A DNA stretch of 41,213 bases from Syntrophorhabdaceae bacterium PtaU1.Bin034 (GCA_002067405.1 MVRP01000019.1:1-41213); one strand, 5' to 3'; counted from the stretch's first letter, positions 7,831-16,052 are shown. The notes: a model not told the origin generated them from the letters alone. Numbers and translations are program-made.

Positions 7831-7966
7831 AGAAGATGAGAAGCTACGAAGTTGAGAAGTTGAGCAGAGACATCGGAATCGAATGCCAACCTTTGGCTAC
7901 GCTCCAAATACGCTGTCTCGTTTCTGCATTTTCTCATCTTCTTAACTTCTCATCTTCTTAACTTCT
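7831..7966. repeat. Inverted GAAG/TGAG-rich repeat between sucC and sucD
   Basis: The left arm (about 7831-7865) reads AGAAGATGAGAAG, then GAAGTTGAGAAGTTGAG. The right arm (about 7931-7966) holds two tandem copies of CTTCTCATCTTCTTAA, the reverse complement of the left-arm motif. Together they can fold into a long imperfect hairpin with a loop of about 65 nt. The right arm overlaps the last codons of sucC. Related sequence recurs at 27381-27416 and 27943-27983. It is not a standard terminator because no T-run follows. Confidence 0.6.
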
Positions 7967-9114
7967 GTCTTGAGCTTCTCCGCTGCCTCCCTCAATCCGC
8001 TTACCGAAACCAGATTGAGCCCTGACGACGCGAGGATTCTCTGTCCGATGTCCTTGTTCGTTCCCTCCAGACGGACAATCATCGGAACCCGGATATCGAG
8101 CCTCTTCGCGCCTTCAGCAAGGCCTGTTGCGAGGGTATCGCAGCGGAGAATCCCGCCAAAGATATTGACAAACAGGATCCTGACATCGTGATCGGAAAGG
8201 ATGATGCCCAGCCCCTCCCTTATCATCGTGGCCGTCGCCCCTCCCCCCACATCCAGGAAATTCGCCGGATCCGCACCTGCGATCTTGATGAGGTCCATTG
8301 TGGCCATGGCCAGTCCTGCGCCGTTCACCATGCAGCCCACATTTCCCGTGAGTTTTATATAGTTGAGGCCGAGCTTTGATGCCTCCGCTTCAAGAGGATT
8401 CTCCTGGGAGGCATCGTGCAGCGACGCGAGTTCCGGATGACGGAACAATGCGTTGTCATCGATAGTCACTTTTCCGTCGAGGGCAACGAAATCGAGCGAA
8501 TCGGTCAACACGAGGGGATTGATCTCCGCGTTGGCGCAATCGTTCTCCACGAACAGTCTCCAGAGCCCGAGAAGAATCGGCGCTGCCTTGTTTACCAGAT
8601 GAGGTGCAAGACCAAGGGAAAAGAAAAGCCTGGATGCCTGAAACGGCCGAAGCCCGCAGGCAGGGTCAACATACTCGGTCACGATCTTCCGAGGCTCTTC
8701 CGCCGCAAGCTTTTCAATCTCAACGCCGCCTTCACTGCTCGCGAGCACCACCGGACACCGCTTCGCCCTGTCTATCGCAATACCGAGGTAGATTTCCTTC
8801 CGGACCGCCAGTTGTTCCTCGACCAGCAACGTATTGACCGGTTTTCCTTCCGGCCCCGTTTGAGCGGTCACAAGTCTCCGCCCGAGAAGGCCCGCCGAAA
8901 GGGATTCCGCATCATCGAGGTTCCTCGCGATGCGTATGCCCCCGGCCTTGCCCCGTCCTCCCGCATAGACCTGTGCTTTTAAGACCACGGGTGTTGTGGC
9001 AATTGACTGGGCCGCGAGCACTGCTTCACGGGACGTCCTCGCGATGGAACCTTTCGGCACCGCTATGCCGTACTTTTCGAAAAGCTGCTTCGCCTGATAC
9101 TCATAGATCTTCAT
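7942..9114 (-). CDS. sucC: Succinate-CoA ligase (ADP/GDP-forming) beta subunit
   Basis: The 390-residue product is a complete SucC: ATP-grasp N-terminus MKIYEYQAKQLFEKYGIAVP, nucleotide-binding VVLKAQVYAGGRGKAGGI, ENDCANAEINPLVLT with the metal-binding Glu/Asn, then GNVGCMVNGAGLAMATMDL, FLDVGGGA and VNIFGGILRCD of the C-terminal ligase domain. The open frame extends 51 codons upstream, but that stretch lies inside korC. The ATG at 9114 matches the family start and overlaps the end of korC by 14 nt. The last residues (EVKKMRS) are encoded by a GAAG/TGAG-type repeat. Coupled to the ferredoxin oxidoreductase genes, it should conserve the succinyl-CoA thioester as ATP. Confidence 0.95.
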   Translation of the reverse strand: MKIYEYQAKQLFEKYGIAVPKGSIARTSREAVLAAQSIATTPVVLKAQVYAGGRGKAGGIRIARNLDDAESLSAGLLGRRLVTAQTGPEGKPVNTLLVEEQLAVRKEIYLGIAIDRAKRCPVVLASSEGGVEIEKLAAEEPRKIVTEYVDPACGLRPFQASRLFFSLGLAPHLVNKAAPILLGLWRLFVENDCANAEINPLVLTDSLDFVALDGKVTIDDNALFRHPELASLHDASQENPLEAEASKLGLNYIKLTGNVGCMVNGAGLAMATMDLIKIAGADPANFLDVGGGATATMIREGLGIILSDHDVRILFVNIFGGILRCDTLATGLAEGAKRLDIRVPMIVRLEGTNKDIGQRILASSGLNLVSVSGLREAAEKLKTEVKKMRS

Positions 9115-9682
9115 TTTCCCACGTGACCGCGCGCGATAATGCCGGATTCCTTCCGATCCGTTTTGCCGCTGCCATGCCTGCGCGCAATGCCTCTCTGTTG
9201 AGCGTTTCCGTGCCTTTCGGCACCCGGTTGAGAACTGCTTTTTCGATAGCCCCTCTTGAAACAACACTCGTAAGCTGACTCAATGCCCCAAGCGCGACTA
9301 TGTTGGCCGTCATCTCTTTTTTCAGTTTCTCACGGGCAATCCTCGTAAAAGGGATGGCATACGCGTCAGGCGCGGGGAGTTGCGTGACAAAGGTGGCATC
9401 AACGATGAGAATGCCGTCAGGCTTGAGGTCCCTGAAGTATTCGTCGCACGATTTCTGGCTCATGGCGACAAGCAGGTCCAGTTTCATCGCTTTCGGGTAG
9501 TCGATCTCCTCGTCGCTCACCACCACTTCGGCCTTGCTCGCCCCGCCGCGGGCCTCCGGACCGTAGCTCTGTGTCTGGACAACATACTTTCCATCGTACA
9601 CCCCTATCGCCTCGGCAAGGATCACTCCCATGACAATAATTCCCTGGCCGCCCGAGCCGCTGAGCCGGATGTCGTACCGCAC
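9101..9682 (-). CDS. korC: 2-oxoacid:ferredoxin oxidoreductase gamma subunit (KorC type)
   Basis: The 193-residue protein is a stand-alone gamma subunit: YDIRLSGSGGQGIIVMGVILAEA at the N-terminus, VVQTQSYGPEARGGASKAEV, and a C-terminal ANIVALGALSQLTSVV. Gamma subunits complete the TPP-dependent enzyme that oxidises a 2-oxoacid with CoA to acyl-CoA, CO2 and reduced ferredoxin. It directly abuts korB (no spacer) and overlaps sucC by 14 nt. The sucCD context points to 2-oxoglutarate as substrate, but branched-chain 2-oxoacids cannot be excluded from sequence alone. Confidence 0.92.
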   Translation of the reverse strand: MRYDIRLSGSGGQGIIVMGVILAEAIGVYDGKYVVQTQSYGPEARGGASKAEVVVSDEEIDYPKAMKLDLLVAMSQKSCDEYFRDLKPDGILIVDATFVTQLPAPDAYAIPFTRIAREKLKKEMTANIVALGALSQLTSVVSRGAIEKAVLNRVPKGTETLNREALRAGMAAAKRIGRNPALSRAVTWENEDL

Positions 9683-10519
9683 CTACCCCTCCTCCGTCTC
9701 TTTTGCACGTTGCCTGATCTTTTCGTATTCGTCCTGATAGACGGGTAGTTTTCTGTTGGCCAGGACGCCCGTAAGGAACTTGCCCTCAAGAGCCTCACCC
9801 GGCATCTTTGCCGCCTGCTCCATCGGCACGGCATGATCGCGCTGCCACTCCAGCATCTCGACTGCCCCGCCCATACGGTTGAGTTTGCCGTATTGCGTAT
9901 GACAATGGGATATCACCTCGACCACTGAAAATCCTTGTTTGAGGAACGCCTCTTCCATGAGACCGTCGAGTTGTTTCGCATGATACACGGTCCCTCTCGC
10001 CACGAAAGCAGCCCCGGCTGTCACCGCAAGCTCGGATATCTTGAAGGCGTGTTCGATATTCGAATAGACGGTAGTAGTCGATTTCATCCCGTACGGCGTT
10101 GTCGGAGAGTATTGTCCTCCGGTCATGCCATAGATGCTGTTGTTCAGAATAATGGCCGTGAGATCGATATTTCGTCGTGCCGCATGGATGAAATGGTTAC
10201 CACCGATCGCGACGGCGTCACCGTCCCCCATTACCACAATCACTTTCAGCCGGGGCTTTGCGAGCTTGACGCCGGTCGCGAACGTGAGAGCCCTGCCGTG
10301 GGTGGTGTGGAGGGTGTTAAAATCGACGTAGACCGGCAGCCTGCTTGAGCACCCGATACCTGAGATGAGGACCACTTCGTCCTTTTCGAATCCGGTCCTG
10401 TCAATGGCGCGAATCAACGCGCCGAGCATGATGCCGATACCGCAGCCCGGACACCAGACATGGGGAAACTTTTTGTCGTGACGAAGGTACTTGTGAATGA
10501 GCTTGGTAATGTCGGCCAT
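9683..10519 (-). CDS. korB: 2-oxoacid:ferredoxin oxidoreductase beta subunit (TPP-binding, KorB type)
   Basis: The 278-residue beta subunit has WCPGCGIGIMLGALI near the N-terminus and the thiamine-pyrophosphate motif VMGDGDAVAIGGNHFIHA ending in IILNNSIYGMTGGQYSP (GDG...NN). The ISGIGCSSRLPVY and HGRALTFATGVKLA segments are typical of 2-oxoglutarate/2-oxoacid ferredoxin oxidoreductases rather than pyruvate enzymes. It starts 2 nt after korA and ends exactly where korC begins. Cytoplasmic; it forms the catalytic core with KorA. Confidence 0.94.
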   Translation of the reverse strand: MADITKLIHKYLRHDKKFPHVWCPGCGIGIMLGALIRAIDRTGFEKDEVVLISGIGCSSRLPVYVDFNTLHTTHGRALTFATGVKLAKPRLKVIVVMGDGDAVAIGGNHFIHAARRNIDLTAIILNNSIYGMTGGQYSPTTPYGMKSTTTVYSNIEHAFKISELAVTAGAAFVARGTVYHAKQLDGLMEEAFLKQGFSVVEVISHCHTQYGKLNRMGGAVEMLEWQRDHAVPMEQAAKMPGEALEGKFLTGVLANRKLPVYQDEYEKIRQRAKETEEG

Positions 10520-10521
10520 TA

Positions 10522-11664
10522 CTACATTGCCTCCATCACAGGTCTCAATATCTCGGCGGGCGTGATCATTGTCCCATCCATCTTGTTGACGCCTATCACC
10601 CTCGCCTTGCCCTGATTAACCCTTTTTACCTCGCGCGATATCTGTCCTATGTTCATCTCAGGGACAACGATCGTCCGTGCTGTTTCAAGCACCTTTTCCA
10701 CCGCTGATCTCATGAAGGGCCAGATGGTGTTGAGTTTGAGAAGACCGGCCTTCACGCCGTTCGCCCTCGCATCCCGCACAGCCCTTCGTGCCGACCGGGC
10801 CACACTCCCGTAAGCAATGATCGCTATCTCAGCATCCTCCGTCTCGTATGATTCCCCTATCTGTATCTCGGCCATATTCTGGCTGATCTTCCTGAAAAGG
10901 CGTGCCATGAAAGGTCCTATCTCGTCGGGTCTTTCTGTAGGAAAACCGCGGACATCGTGCGTAAGACCCGTGACGTGGTAGCGGTAGCCGTCCCCGAAAT
11001 CGGCCATAGCAGGCACCCCGCCCGGCGTATTTTCATAGGGAATATACCATTCGGGGGGCATTTTCGGTTTCACCCTGTTAAAGATTTCTCTCGTATCGAC
11101 GGCCGGAAGTATTACCTTTTCCCTCATGTGGGCGATCACCTCATCAAGAAGCAGGATCACGGGATTCCTGAACTTTTCAGAGAAGTTGAAGGCTTTGACG
11201 GCAAGATCGAAGCATTCGCGGACCGTGGAAGGGGCCAGCACAATGATGGGATGGTCCCCGTGGGTACCCCACCTTGTCTGCATCACGTCACCCTGGCTGG
11301 GAAGAGTGGGGAGGCCCGTGCTCGGGCCTCCCCGCATCACGTCCACCACCACGCACGGCACTTCGGCCATTATCGCAAAACCTATATTCTCCTGCATTAA
11401 GGAAAACCCGGGGCCTGATGTGGCGGTCATGGATTTCGTGCCCGTGAGTGATGCACCTATTACCGCGCCCATGCTCGCAATTTCGTCTTCCATCTGTATG
11501 AAGGTGCCGTTCAGGGCAGGCAGCTTGACTGAGAGGATCTCTGATATTTCGGTGGCGGGTGTGATGGGATAGCCGGCGAAAAAGCGGCAGCCGGCGCGCA
11601 GCGCCCCTTCCACCACCGCCTCATTGCCTTGCAGAAGGACTTCTTCATGGTTCCGCTTTTTCAT
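10522..11664 (-). CDS. korA: 2-oxoacid:ferredoxin oxidoreductase alpha subunit (KorA type)
   Basis: The 380-residue alpha subunit shows QGNEAVVEGALRAGCRFFAG, YPITPATEISE (the YPITP motif of the pyrimidine-binding domain), MEDEIASMGAVIGAS with the conserved Glu that activates TPP, ATSGPGFSLMQENIG and MRGGPSTGLPT. The C-terminal domain follows from about residue 260 (IIAYGSVARSARRAV). It lacks the gamma domain fused in some alpha subunits, in keeping with the separate korC. The ATG overlaps the korD stop by 4 nt (ATGA). Confidence 0.94.
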   Translation of the reverse strand: MKKRNHEEVLLQGNEAVVEGALRAGCRFFAGYPITPATEISEILSVKLPALNGTFIQMEDEIASMGAVIGASLTGTKSMTATSGPGFSLMQENIGFAIMAEVPCVVVDVMRGGPSTGLPTLPSQGDVMQTRWGTHGDHPIIVLAPSTVRECFDLAVKAFNFSEKFRNPVILLLDEVIAHMREKVILPAVDTREIFNRVKPKMPPEWYIPYENTPGGVPAMADFGDGYRYHVTGLTHDVRGFPTERPDEIGPFMARLFRKISQNMAEIQIGESYETEDAEIAIIAYGSVARSARRAVRDARANGVKAGLLKLNTIWPFMRSAVEKVLETARTIVVPEMNIGQISREVKRVNQGKARVIGVNKMDGTMITPAEILRPVMEAM

Positions 11665-11912
11665 GTTTTTTCCTCCGGCCCCTCTTCATCCTTTTCCTGT
11701 TGAACAGTGATGGCAAAATCAGGGCATCGCAATTCACACAACCCGCACCGTGCGCATTGCTCCAGGTCCTTTACGTAGGGCAAGCCTGTTTCGTCAAGGG
11801 CAAGCGCGTTTTTCGGACAGAAGGCCACGCAGATGCCGCATCCTTTGCACCACGCCTTGAAGATATCGATGCGCGCAGGTTTCTTCTTTTCTGCTGTTTT
11901 TGCTGCGGTCAT
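11661..11912 (-). CDS. korD: 2-oxoacid:ferredoxin oxidoreductase delta subunit, 2[4Fe-4S] ferredoxin (KorD)
   Basis: The 83-residue protein carries two CxxCxxCxxxCP clusters, CKGCGICVAFCPKNAL and CARCGLCELRCPDFAI, and has a lysine-rich N-terminus and acidic tail. It should pass electrons from the TPP subunits to free ferredoxin. The frame is open far upstream with no coding character. The ATG at 11912 has a GGGAGG ribosome-binding site and follows a good promoter (TTGACT, 17 bp, TAGTAT at 11963-11935), so this is the first gene of korDABC-sucC(-sucD). Confidence 0.92.
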   Translation of the reverse strand: MTAAKTAEKKKPARIDIFKAWCKGCGICVAFCPKNALALDETGLPYVKDLEQCARCGLCELRCPDFAITVQQEKDEEGPEEKT

Positions 11913-11934
11913 CGCCTGTTTTCCTCCCCTAGTG

Positions 11935-11963
11935 ATACTATCCCATATTGAGAAATCAGTCAA
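11935..11963 (-). promoter_or_regulatory. Sigma-70-type promoter for korDABC-sucCD
   Basis: On the minus strand: -35 TTGACT (11963-11958), 17-bp spacer, -10 TAGTAT (11940-11935), 22 nt before the korD ATG. It lies in the only sizeable gap (104 nt) between the methyltransferase-like gene and korD. Confidence 0.6.
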
Positions 11964-12016
11964 AATATTCGGGAAGGACACGGAAGAACGCAGTTTGCCG
12001 TTATCCCAGTTCTGCG

Positions 12017-12712
12017 CTAAAACCGGCGCCTCACCTTGCCGGACCGCCAAAACCACCAGGCATTCGATGCGTACGGTCGGTAGCCGGGAAGGACACGGCA
12101 GAGCTTTTCCTCTTCCCAGCGTGCTCTTAAGAGCTGGACTGCCGTAAAGACGGCGAATACCGTCAGGTTGAGGGTCGACCATCGCCAGATCATGACCGCA
12201 GCAGCCGTCATGATTTCCCCGAGATAGACAGGATGTCTGATCCGGCGGTACGGTCCTGAGGTGACCACATTGCGCGCTTCTACGGTAATGCTGAAAGACC
12301 TTCGGAGTGACCACAACCCCCAGACAGTGAAAGCGGTAGACAAGGTCATCCATGAGAAAAGGAAATAGGCCCGAAGAGGGATCCGGGCCACCAAATCGGC
12401 CGGAGGAGACAGGAGCAGGGCAAAGGGAAGCACCGCACCCACAAGGGGAACAAGGATCTCCTTCGCTCCTCGCGACCGATCGACCGGGTTGGCGCGGATA
12501 GCGTAAGCGATAATAAAAACCGCGAAGATCAGAGTCTCCACGACCCAGAGAGGCTTGAAAAAGTAGACCCGGAATTGGCCGAGACGGTGGACCAGGAAGA
12601 CTGCAAGGACGGCAACAGCGGCCGCACGGATAAGAAGGTGCAGTTGCCGCGGCGAAAGCAGCCTTTCGGACCAGCCGAACGGGTCAAACTGTGCCGGGCG
12701 TATTTTTGTCAT
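12017..12712 (-). CDS. Isoprenylcysteine carboxyl methyltransferase-like (PEMT/ICMT) integral membrane protein
   Basis: About 231 residues from the ATG at 12712, with a long upstream open stretch that lies inside dtd and is rejected. Four to five hydrophobic segments are visible (AAAVAVLAVFLVHRL, VVETLIFAVFIIAYAI, ILVPLVGAVLPFALLL, YFLFSWMTLSTAFTVWGLW, plus one near residue 185). They are followed by the family signature VTSGPYRRIRHPVYLGEI and a C-terminal EEEKLCRVLPGYRPYA. In ICMT and phospholipid methyltransferases these RHPxY and EE...Y motifs bind S-adenosylmethionine. The substrate in bacteria is generally unknown. The ribosome-binding site is weak. It lies just downstream of dtd. Confidence 0.75.
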   Translation of the reverse strand: MTKIRPAQFDPFGWSERLLSPRQLHLLIRAAAVAVLAVFLVHRLGQFRVYFFKPLWVVETLIFAVFIIAYAIRANPVDRSRGAKEILVPLVGAVLPFALLLSPPADLVARIPLRAYFLFSWMTLSTAFTVWGLWSLRRSFSITVEARNVVTSGPYRRIRHPVYLGEIMTAAAVMIWRWSTLNLTVFAVFTAVQLLRARWEEEKLCRVLPGYRPYASNAWWFWRSGKVRRRF

Positions 12713-12729
12713 TATTTCTTGTTTCGAGA

Positions 12730-13173
12730 TCAGGCTTTTGAATCGAGGACGAGAGTCACCGGACCCTGGTTGACGAGATGGACATCCATCATCGCCTGAA
12801 ATACACCTGTCTCCACGTGGCCGACTTTTTCGCGTGCCTTCTCCACGAACAGCCCGAAGAACTTCTTTGCCTCTCCGGCTTCCATGGCGTCCGAGAAGGA
12901 AGGCCGCCTTCCTTTCCTGCAATCGCCGTGGAGCGTGAACTGAGAAACAAGGAGAAGTGAGCCTCCGATATCAAGGAGGGACCTGTCAAGTTTCCCCTCC
13001 TCGGTCTCGAATATCCTGAGATTGACGATCTTCTCCACCATCCAGTCCATGTCGCGGATCGTGTCTTCCCGGCCGATCCCGACGAGTACCATCAGTCCGG
13101 CACCGATCTCGCCAACGGTTCGGCCTTCGACGAGAACCTTAGCTTCCTTAACGCGCTGGATTACGGCCCGCAA
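12730..13173 (-). CDS. dtd: D-aminoacyl-tRNA deacylase
   Basis: This 147-residue protein is a typical DTD: RAVIQRVKEAKVLVEGRTVGEIGAGLMVLVGI at the N-terminus, LLLVSQFTLHGDCRKGRRPSF (the SQFTL motif) and the second signature MMDVHLVNQGPVTLVLDS (NxGPVT). It hydrolyses D-amino acids mischarged on tRNA, with active sites at the dimer interface. The start is TTG at 13173, in line with the family N-terminus and with AGGA a few bases upstream. It lies about 120 nt downstream of the EF-G paralog. Confidence 0.95.
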   Translation of the reverse strand: MRAVIQRVKEAKVLVEGRTVGEIGAGLMVLVGIGREDTIRDMDWMVEKIVNLRIFETEEGKLDRSLLDIGGSLLLVSQFTLHGDCRKGRRPSFSDAMEAGEAKKFFGLFVEKAREKVGHVETGVFQAMMDVHLVNQGPVTLVLDSKA

Positions 13174-13235
13174 TCAATCCTGTTCCTTTTTTAAACTTGA
13201 ATGGAGAAACTGATTTTTTCACCGAGAAAGTCTAC

Positions 13236-13282
13236 GGCCGCAAGGAAAAAGTAAGAGATGCGCCAACTCCTTCCTTGCGGCC
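13236..13282. repeat. 12-bp perfect inverted repeat between the EF-G paralog and dtd
   Basis: GGCCGCAAGGAA (13236-13247) and TTCCTTGCGGCC (13271-13282) are perfect inverted copies separated by 23 nt, beginning about 10 nt past the EF-G stop. It could be a transcription attenuator or an RNA-stabilising hairpin. There is no immediate T-run on the minus strand, so I do not call it a standard terminator. Confidence 0.55.
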
Positions 13283-13291
13283 ATTCGAAAA

Positions 13292-15388
13292 CTACTTTTC
13301 TGCCGCTTCCTTCTCCCTGTTCGCCTGCTCGATCACCTTCTGGGCTATGTGTGCCGGGACTTCTTCGTAGTGCGAAAACTCCATGGTGAACGTCCCCCGG
13401 CCGCCGGTCATCGATCTCAGGTCAGGTGCATATTTAAGCATTTCCGCCATGGGGGTTACCGCCTTGACGACCTGGTTCTTCCCTTTTGCCTCGACGCCCA
13501 TGATCTTACCGCGCTTCGAGTTCATATCGCCCATAATATCGCCTACGAATTCTTCGGGCACGATCACTTCAACTTTCATTATGGGTTCAAGCAGCGTAGG
13601 CTGACACTGCTCCATACCCTTCTTAAAGCCCATTGAAGCAGCGATCTTGAATGCCATATCGGACGAGTCAACGTCATGGTAAGAACCGTCGTAGACCGTT
13701 GCCCTGAAATCGGTAGTCGGGTAGCCCGCGAGAATTCCGTGTTCCATGGCCTCTACGATACCCTTTTCAACCGATGGGATGTACTGCCTCGGAATTGCAC
13801 CGCCAACGATCTTGTCGACAAACTCAAAGCCCGTGCCCTGGGGAAGCGGTTCCAGCTCGAGCCAGCAATCGCCGTACTGTCCTTTTCCGCCCGACTGCTT
13901 CTTGTATTTTCCCTGAACCTTCGTCCTTCCCTTGATGGTTTCTTTGTAAGGCACCTTGGGCTCGCGCAGTTCCACATCGACGCCGAACTTTCTCTTCATC
14001 CTGGCGACAAGGACTTCTATGTGTATCTGCCCCATCCCGGAGATGATGAACTCCTTGGTTTGCTCGTCCCTGGAGTAACGGATGCTCGGGTCTTCCTCAA
14101 TGAGCTTCGAGAGAGAGGTGTTGAGCTTATCCTCGTCTCCCTTCGATTTCGGATGGAGAGAAAAGGAAATAAGGGGCGGAGGAAGGACAACTGCGGGATA
14201 CTCGATGGGTGATTTCTCATCACACAGGGTATCGCCGGTTGCCGCCTCTTTGAGCTTCGCTACTGCGGCAATGTCCCCTACCGATACAAAACCGGCCGGC
14301 TTCTGTTTTTTACCTACAAGATAGAATATCTGGCCAATCCGTTCCTTTTCGTCCTTTTTGACGTTCAGGACAACGCTGTCGGGGTGGAGCTCACCCGAAT
14401 AGACCTTAAAAAGGGTCAATTTCCCGGCAAACGGATCGGTGATGGTCTTGAATATAAAAGCGCTGAAGGGCTCGCCCGCTGCCATCTGTCTGTCAACCGC
14501 CTTGCCGGTCCTCGGGTCGATGCCCTGTGCCTTCCCGATGTACAGAGGATCCGGGAAATACTTCACCAGATTATCGACAAGCGGTTGAATCCCGATGAGC
14601 CTTGCGGCTGAACCTACCATGATGGGGGATATCCGGCGCTCCAGAATCCCTCCTTTCAGGCATGCTTCTACCTCTTCATCCTTTATTTCGTCGCCGTTGA
14701 GGTAGCGTTCCATTATCTCATCGTCCATTTCCACAGCCGATTCCACAAGCTTTTCCCTGTATTTTGCGGCCTCTTCGGTCATATCGGCAGGAATGTCGAT
14801 CCGCTCGAAGGCTCCCGACTGATCATTTTTGTACATGTAGGCCTTCATCGAAATGAGGTCAATGATGCCTTTGAAACTCTCTTCCTGTCCGATAGGCAGC
14901 TGGATGGCAATAATGCTGCGGTCGCTGAAATTCTTCTGAATGTCTTCAACCGTCCGCCCAAAATCAGCCCTTTCTCTGTCCATCTTATTTATGAAGAAGC
15001 ACGTAGGAATACCGAACTCGTTCGCATACTCCCACACCTTTTCTGTTTGGACCCTGACACCCGATACCGCGCTCACGACGATTACCGCCCCGTCCACGAC
15101 CCTCATGCAAAGCTTGGCGTCATAAATAAAATTGTCGTCGCCGGGAGTGTCGATCATGTTGATCTTGTATTTGTTCCAGTCAAAGCACGCGAACGATGCG
15201 GATATGGACGCCTTTCTATCTATCTCCTCAGGCTCGTAGTCCATCAGTGAAGTACCCTCATCCACCTTGCCCAATCTATTATTCTCTCCGGCAAGAAAGA
15301 GCATCCCCTCAACTATTGAGGTCTTCCCTTCCCCTCCGTGCGAAAACATACCTAGGTTCCTTATGCTCTCTGTTTCATACTTCTTCAT
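13292..15388 (-). CDS. fusA: Elongation factor G-like GTPase (EF-G paralog subfamily)
   Basis: The 698-residue protein has full EF-G architecture: G domain (G1 SHGGEGKTS at 16-24, G3 DTPGDDNF at 80-87, G4 NKMD at 134-137), then domains II to V (for example ISGMGQIHIEVLVARMKRKFG and GGRGTFTMEFSHYEEVP). Two features separate it from canonical EF-G: G1 is HGGEGKT rather than HIDAGKT, and the catalytic His of DTPGHVDF is Asp84. This is the EF-G-like clade often found beside a normal fusA, so the role in translocation, ribosome recycling or stress is uncertain. The ATG at 15388 has an AAAGGAG site; an upstream open stretch is ignored. It is transcribed divergently from rpmH. Confidence 0.88.
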   Translation of the reverse strand: MKKYETESIRNLGMFSHGGEGKTSIVEGMLFLAGENNRLGKVDEGTSLMDYEPEEIDRKASISASFACFDWNKYKINMIDTPGDDNFIYDAKLCMRVVDGAVIVVSAVSGVRVQTEKVWEYANEFGIPTCFFINKMDRERADFGRTVEDIQKNFSDRSIIAIQLPIGQEESFKGIIDLISMKAYMYKNDQSGAFERIDIPADMTEEAAKYREKLVESAVEMDDEIMERYLNGDEIKDEEVEACLKGGILERRISPIMVGSAARLIGIQPLVDNLVKYFPDPLYIGKAQGIDPRTGKAVDRQMAAGEPFSAFIFKTITDPFAGKLTLFKVYSGELHPDSVVLNVKKDEKERIGQIFYLVGKKQKPAGFVSVGDIAAVAKLKEAATGDTLCDEKSPIEYPAVVLPPPLISFSLHPKSKGDEDKLNTSLSKLIEEDPSIRYSRDEQTKEFIISGMGQIHIEVLVARMKRKFGVDVELREPKVPYKETIKGRTKVQGKYKKQSGGKGQYGDCWLELEPLPQGTGFEFVDKIVGGAIPRQYIPSVEKGIVEAMEHGILAGYPTTDFRATVYDGSYHDVDSSDMAFKIAASMGFKKGMEQCQPTLLEPIMKVEVIVPEEFVGDIMGDMNSKRGKIMGVEAKGKNQVVKAVTPMAEMLKYAPDLRSMTGGRGTFTMEFSHYEEVPAHIAQKVIEQANREKEAAEK

Positions 15389-15431
15389 GCGGGCTCCTTT
15401 CGAGAATATTCGAGCAGACTGAATTCTGTGA

Positions 15432-15460
15432 ATTTTACCTGTGTTTCTGCAAAAAATCAA
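15432..15460 (-). promoter_or_regulatory. Sigma-70-type promoter for the EF-G paralog
   Basis: On the minus strand: -35 TTGATT (15460-15455), 17-bp spacer, -10 TAAAAT (15437-15432), 43 nt before the ATG at 15388. Confidence 0.55.
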
Positions 15461-15516
15461 GAAGGAAAGGGCTGACTCACCGCTCCCGGGTCGTCCAGGC
15501 GCATCCTGCCTTGATA

Positions 15517-15546
15517 TTGACATTATTCGGGCTTTTGTGGTTAATT
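15517..15546 (+). promoter_or_regulatory. Putative promoter for rpmH-rnpA-yidD
   Basis: TTGACA (15517-15522) followed after 18 bp by TTAATT (15541-15546), 33 nt before rpmH. The -10 is imperfect, but the -35 is consensus and the position between divergent genes is right. Confidence 0.45.
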
Positions 15547-15579
15547 AAAAGGTTCCAATAAATTGTAAAGGGTGAATTC

Positions 15580-15714
15580 ATGAAGAGAACATTCCAGCCG
15601 CATAACAAAAGCAGAAAGAGAACTCACGGGTTTCTGGTCAGGATGAGAACCGAGTCTGGAAGGGACGTTATCAGAAGAAGACGTGCGAAGGGAAGAAAAC
15701 GACTCACCGTTTAA
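15580..15714 (+). CDS. rpmH: 50S ribosomal protein L34
   Basis: The 44-codon gene encodes [18 protein letters not shown] and then [20 protein letters not shown], ending GRKRLTV: an unmistakable L34. An AAGGGTG ribosome-binding site precedes the ATG. The final A of its TAA is the first base of the rnpA ATG (TAATG), so rnpA translation is probably coupled. It is the first gene of the conserved rpmH-rnpA-yidD-yidC-khpB-mnmE cluster. Confidence 0.97.
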   Translation: MKRTFQPHNKSRKRTHGFLVRMRTESGRDVIRRRRAKGRKRLTV

Positions 15715-16052
15715 TGGAACAAACCCTGGGAAAACCGGAAAGACTGAACAAAAGGGATTTCCGCTACACAAAATGGGCAAAAGCCGGTAGGACACCACAT
15801 TTTCTCCTTTTTAAAAGCAAAAACGAGATGTCTATGAAGCGTTTCGGTGTGGTTGTGAGCCGAAAGGTTAAAGGAGCAGTTAAGAGAAACAGAATAAAAC
15901 GGTTGCTGAGAGAATTCTTCCGGCTGAACAAGCAGCTGTTTGGGGAGTGCGTCAATTATTCCGTACGGGTAACAAGAATGCCTTCGAGTGTGACCTGGGA
16001 CACCGTAAGCCGGGAAATGCAGTCACTAGTAGTCAAGGCCGTCAAAGAATGA
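15714..16052 (+). CDS. rnpA: Ribonuclease P protein component
   Basis: The 112-residue basic protein has the RNase P protein fold signature: a [21 protein letters not shown] beta-sheet core and the RNR motif helix [18 protein letters not shown] that contacts the catalytic RNA. It assists 5' maturation of pre-tRNAs. Its start overlaps the rpmH stop by one base and its end overlaps yidD by 4 nt. Confidence 0.95.
   Translation: MEQTLGKPERLNKRDFRYTKWAKAGRTPHFLLFKSKNEMSMKRFGVVVSRKVKGAVKRNRIKRLLREFFRLNKQLFGECVNYSVRVTRMPSSVTWDTVSREMQSLVVKAVKE

Noticed and set aside
7921..7970. CRISPR-like short tandem repeat
   Set aside because: Only two adjacent copies without spacers, and the motif overlaps the end of sucC; no cas genes in the window.
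13236..13282. Intrinsic terminator after the EF-G paralog
   Set aside because: The 12-bp stem has a 23-nt loop and is not followed by a T-run on the minus strand, so it is reported only as an inverted repeat.
15389..15579. Chromosomal replication origin near rpmH
   Set aside because: No cluster of TTATCCACA-like DnaA boxes and no dnaA; the AT content is modest and explained by divergent promoters.
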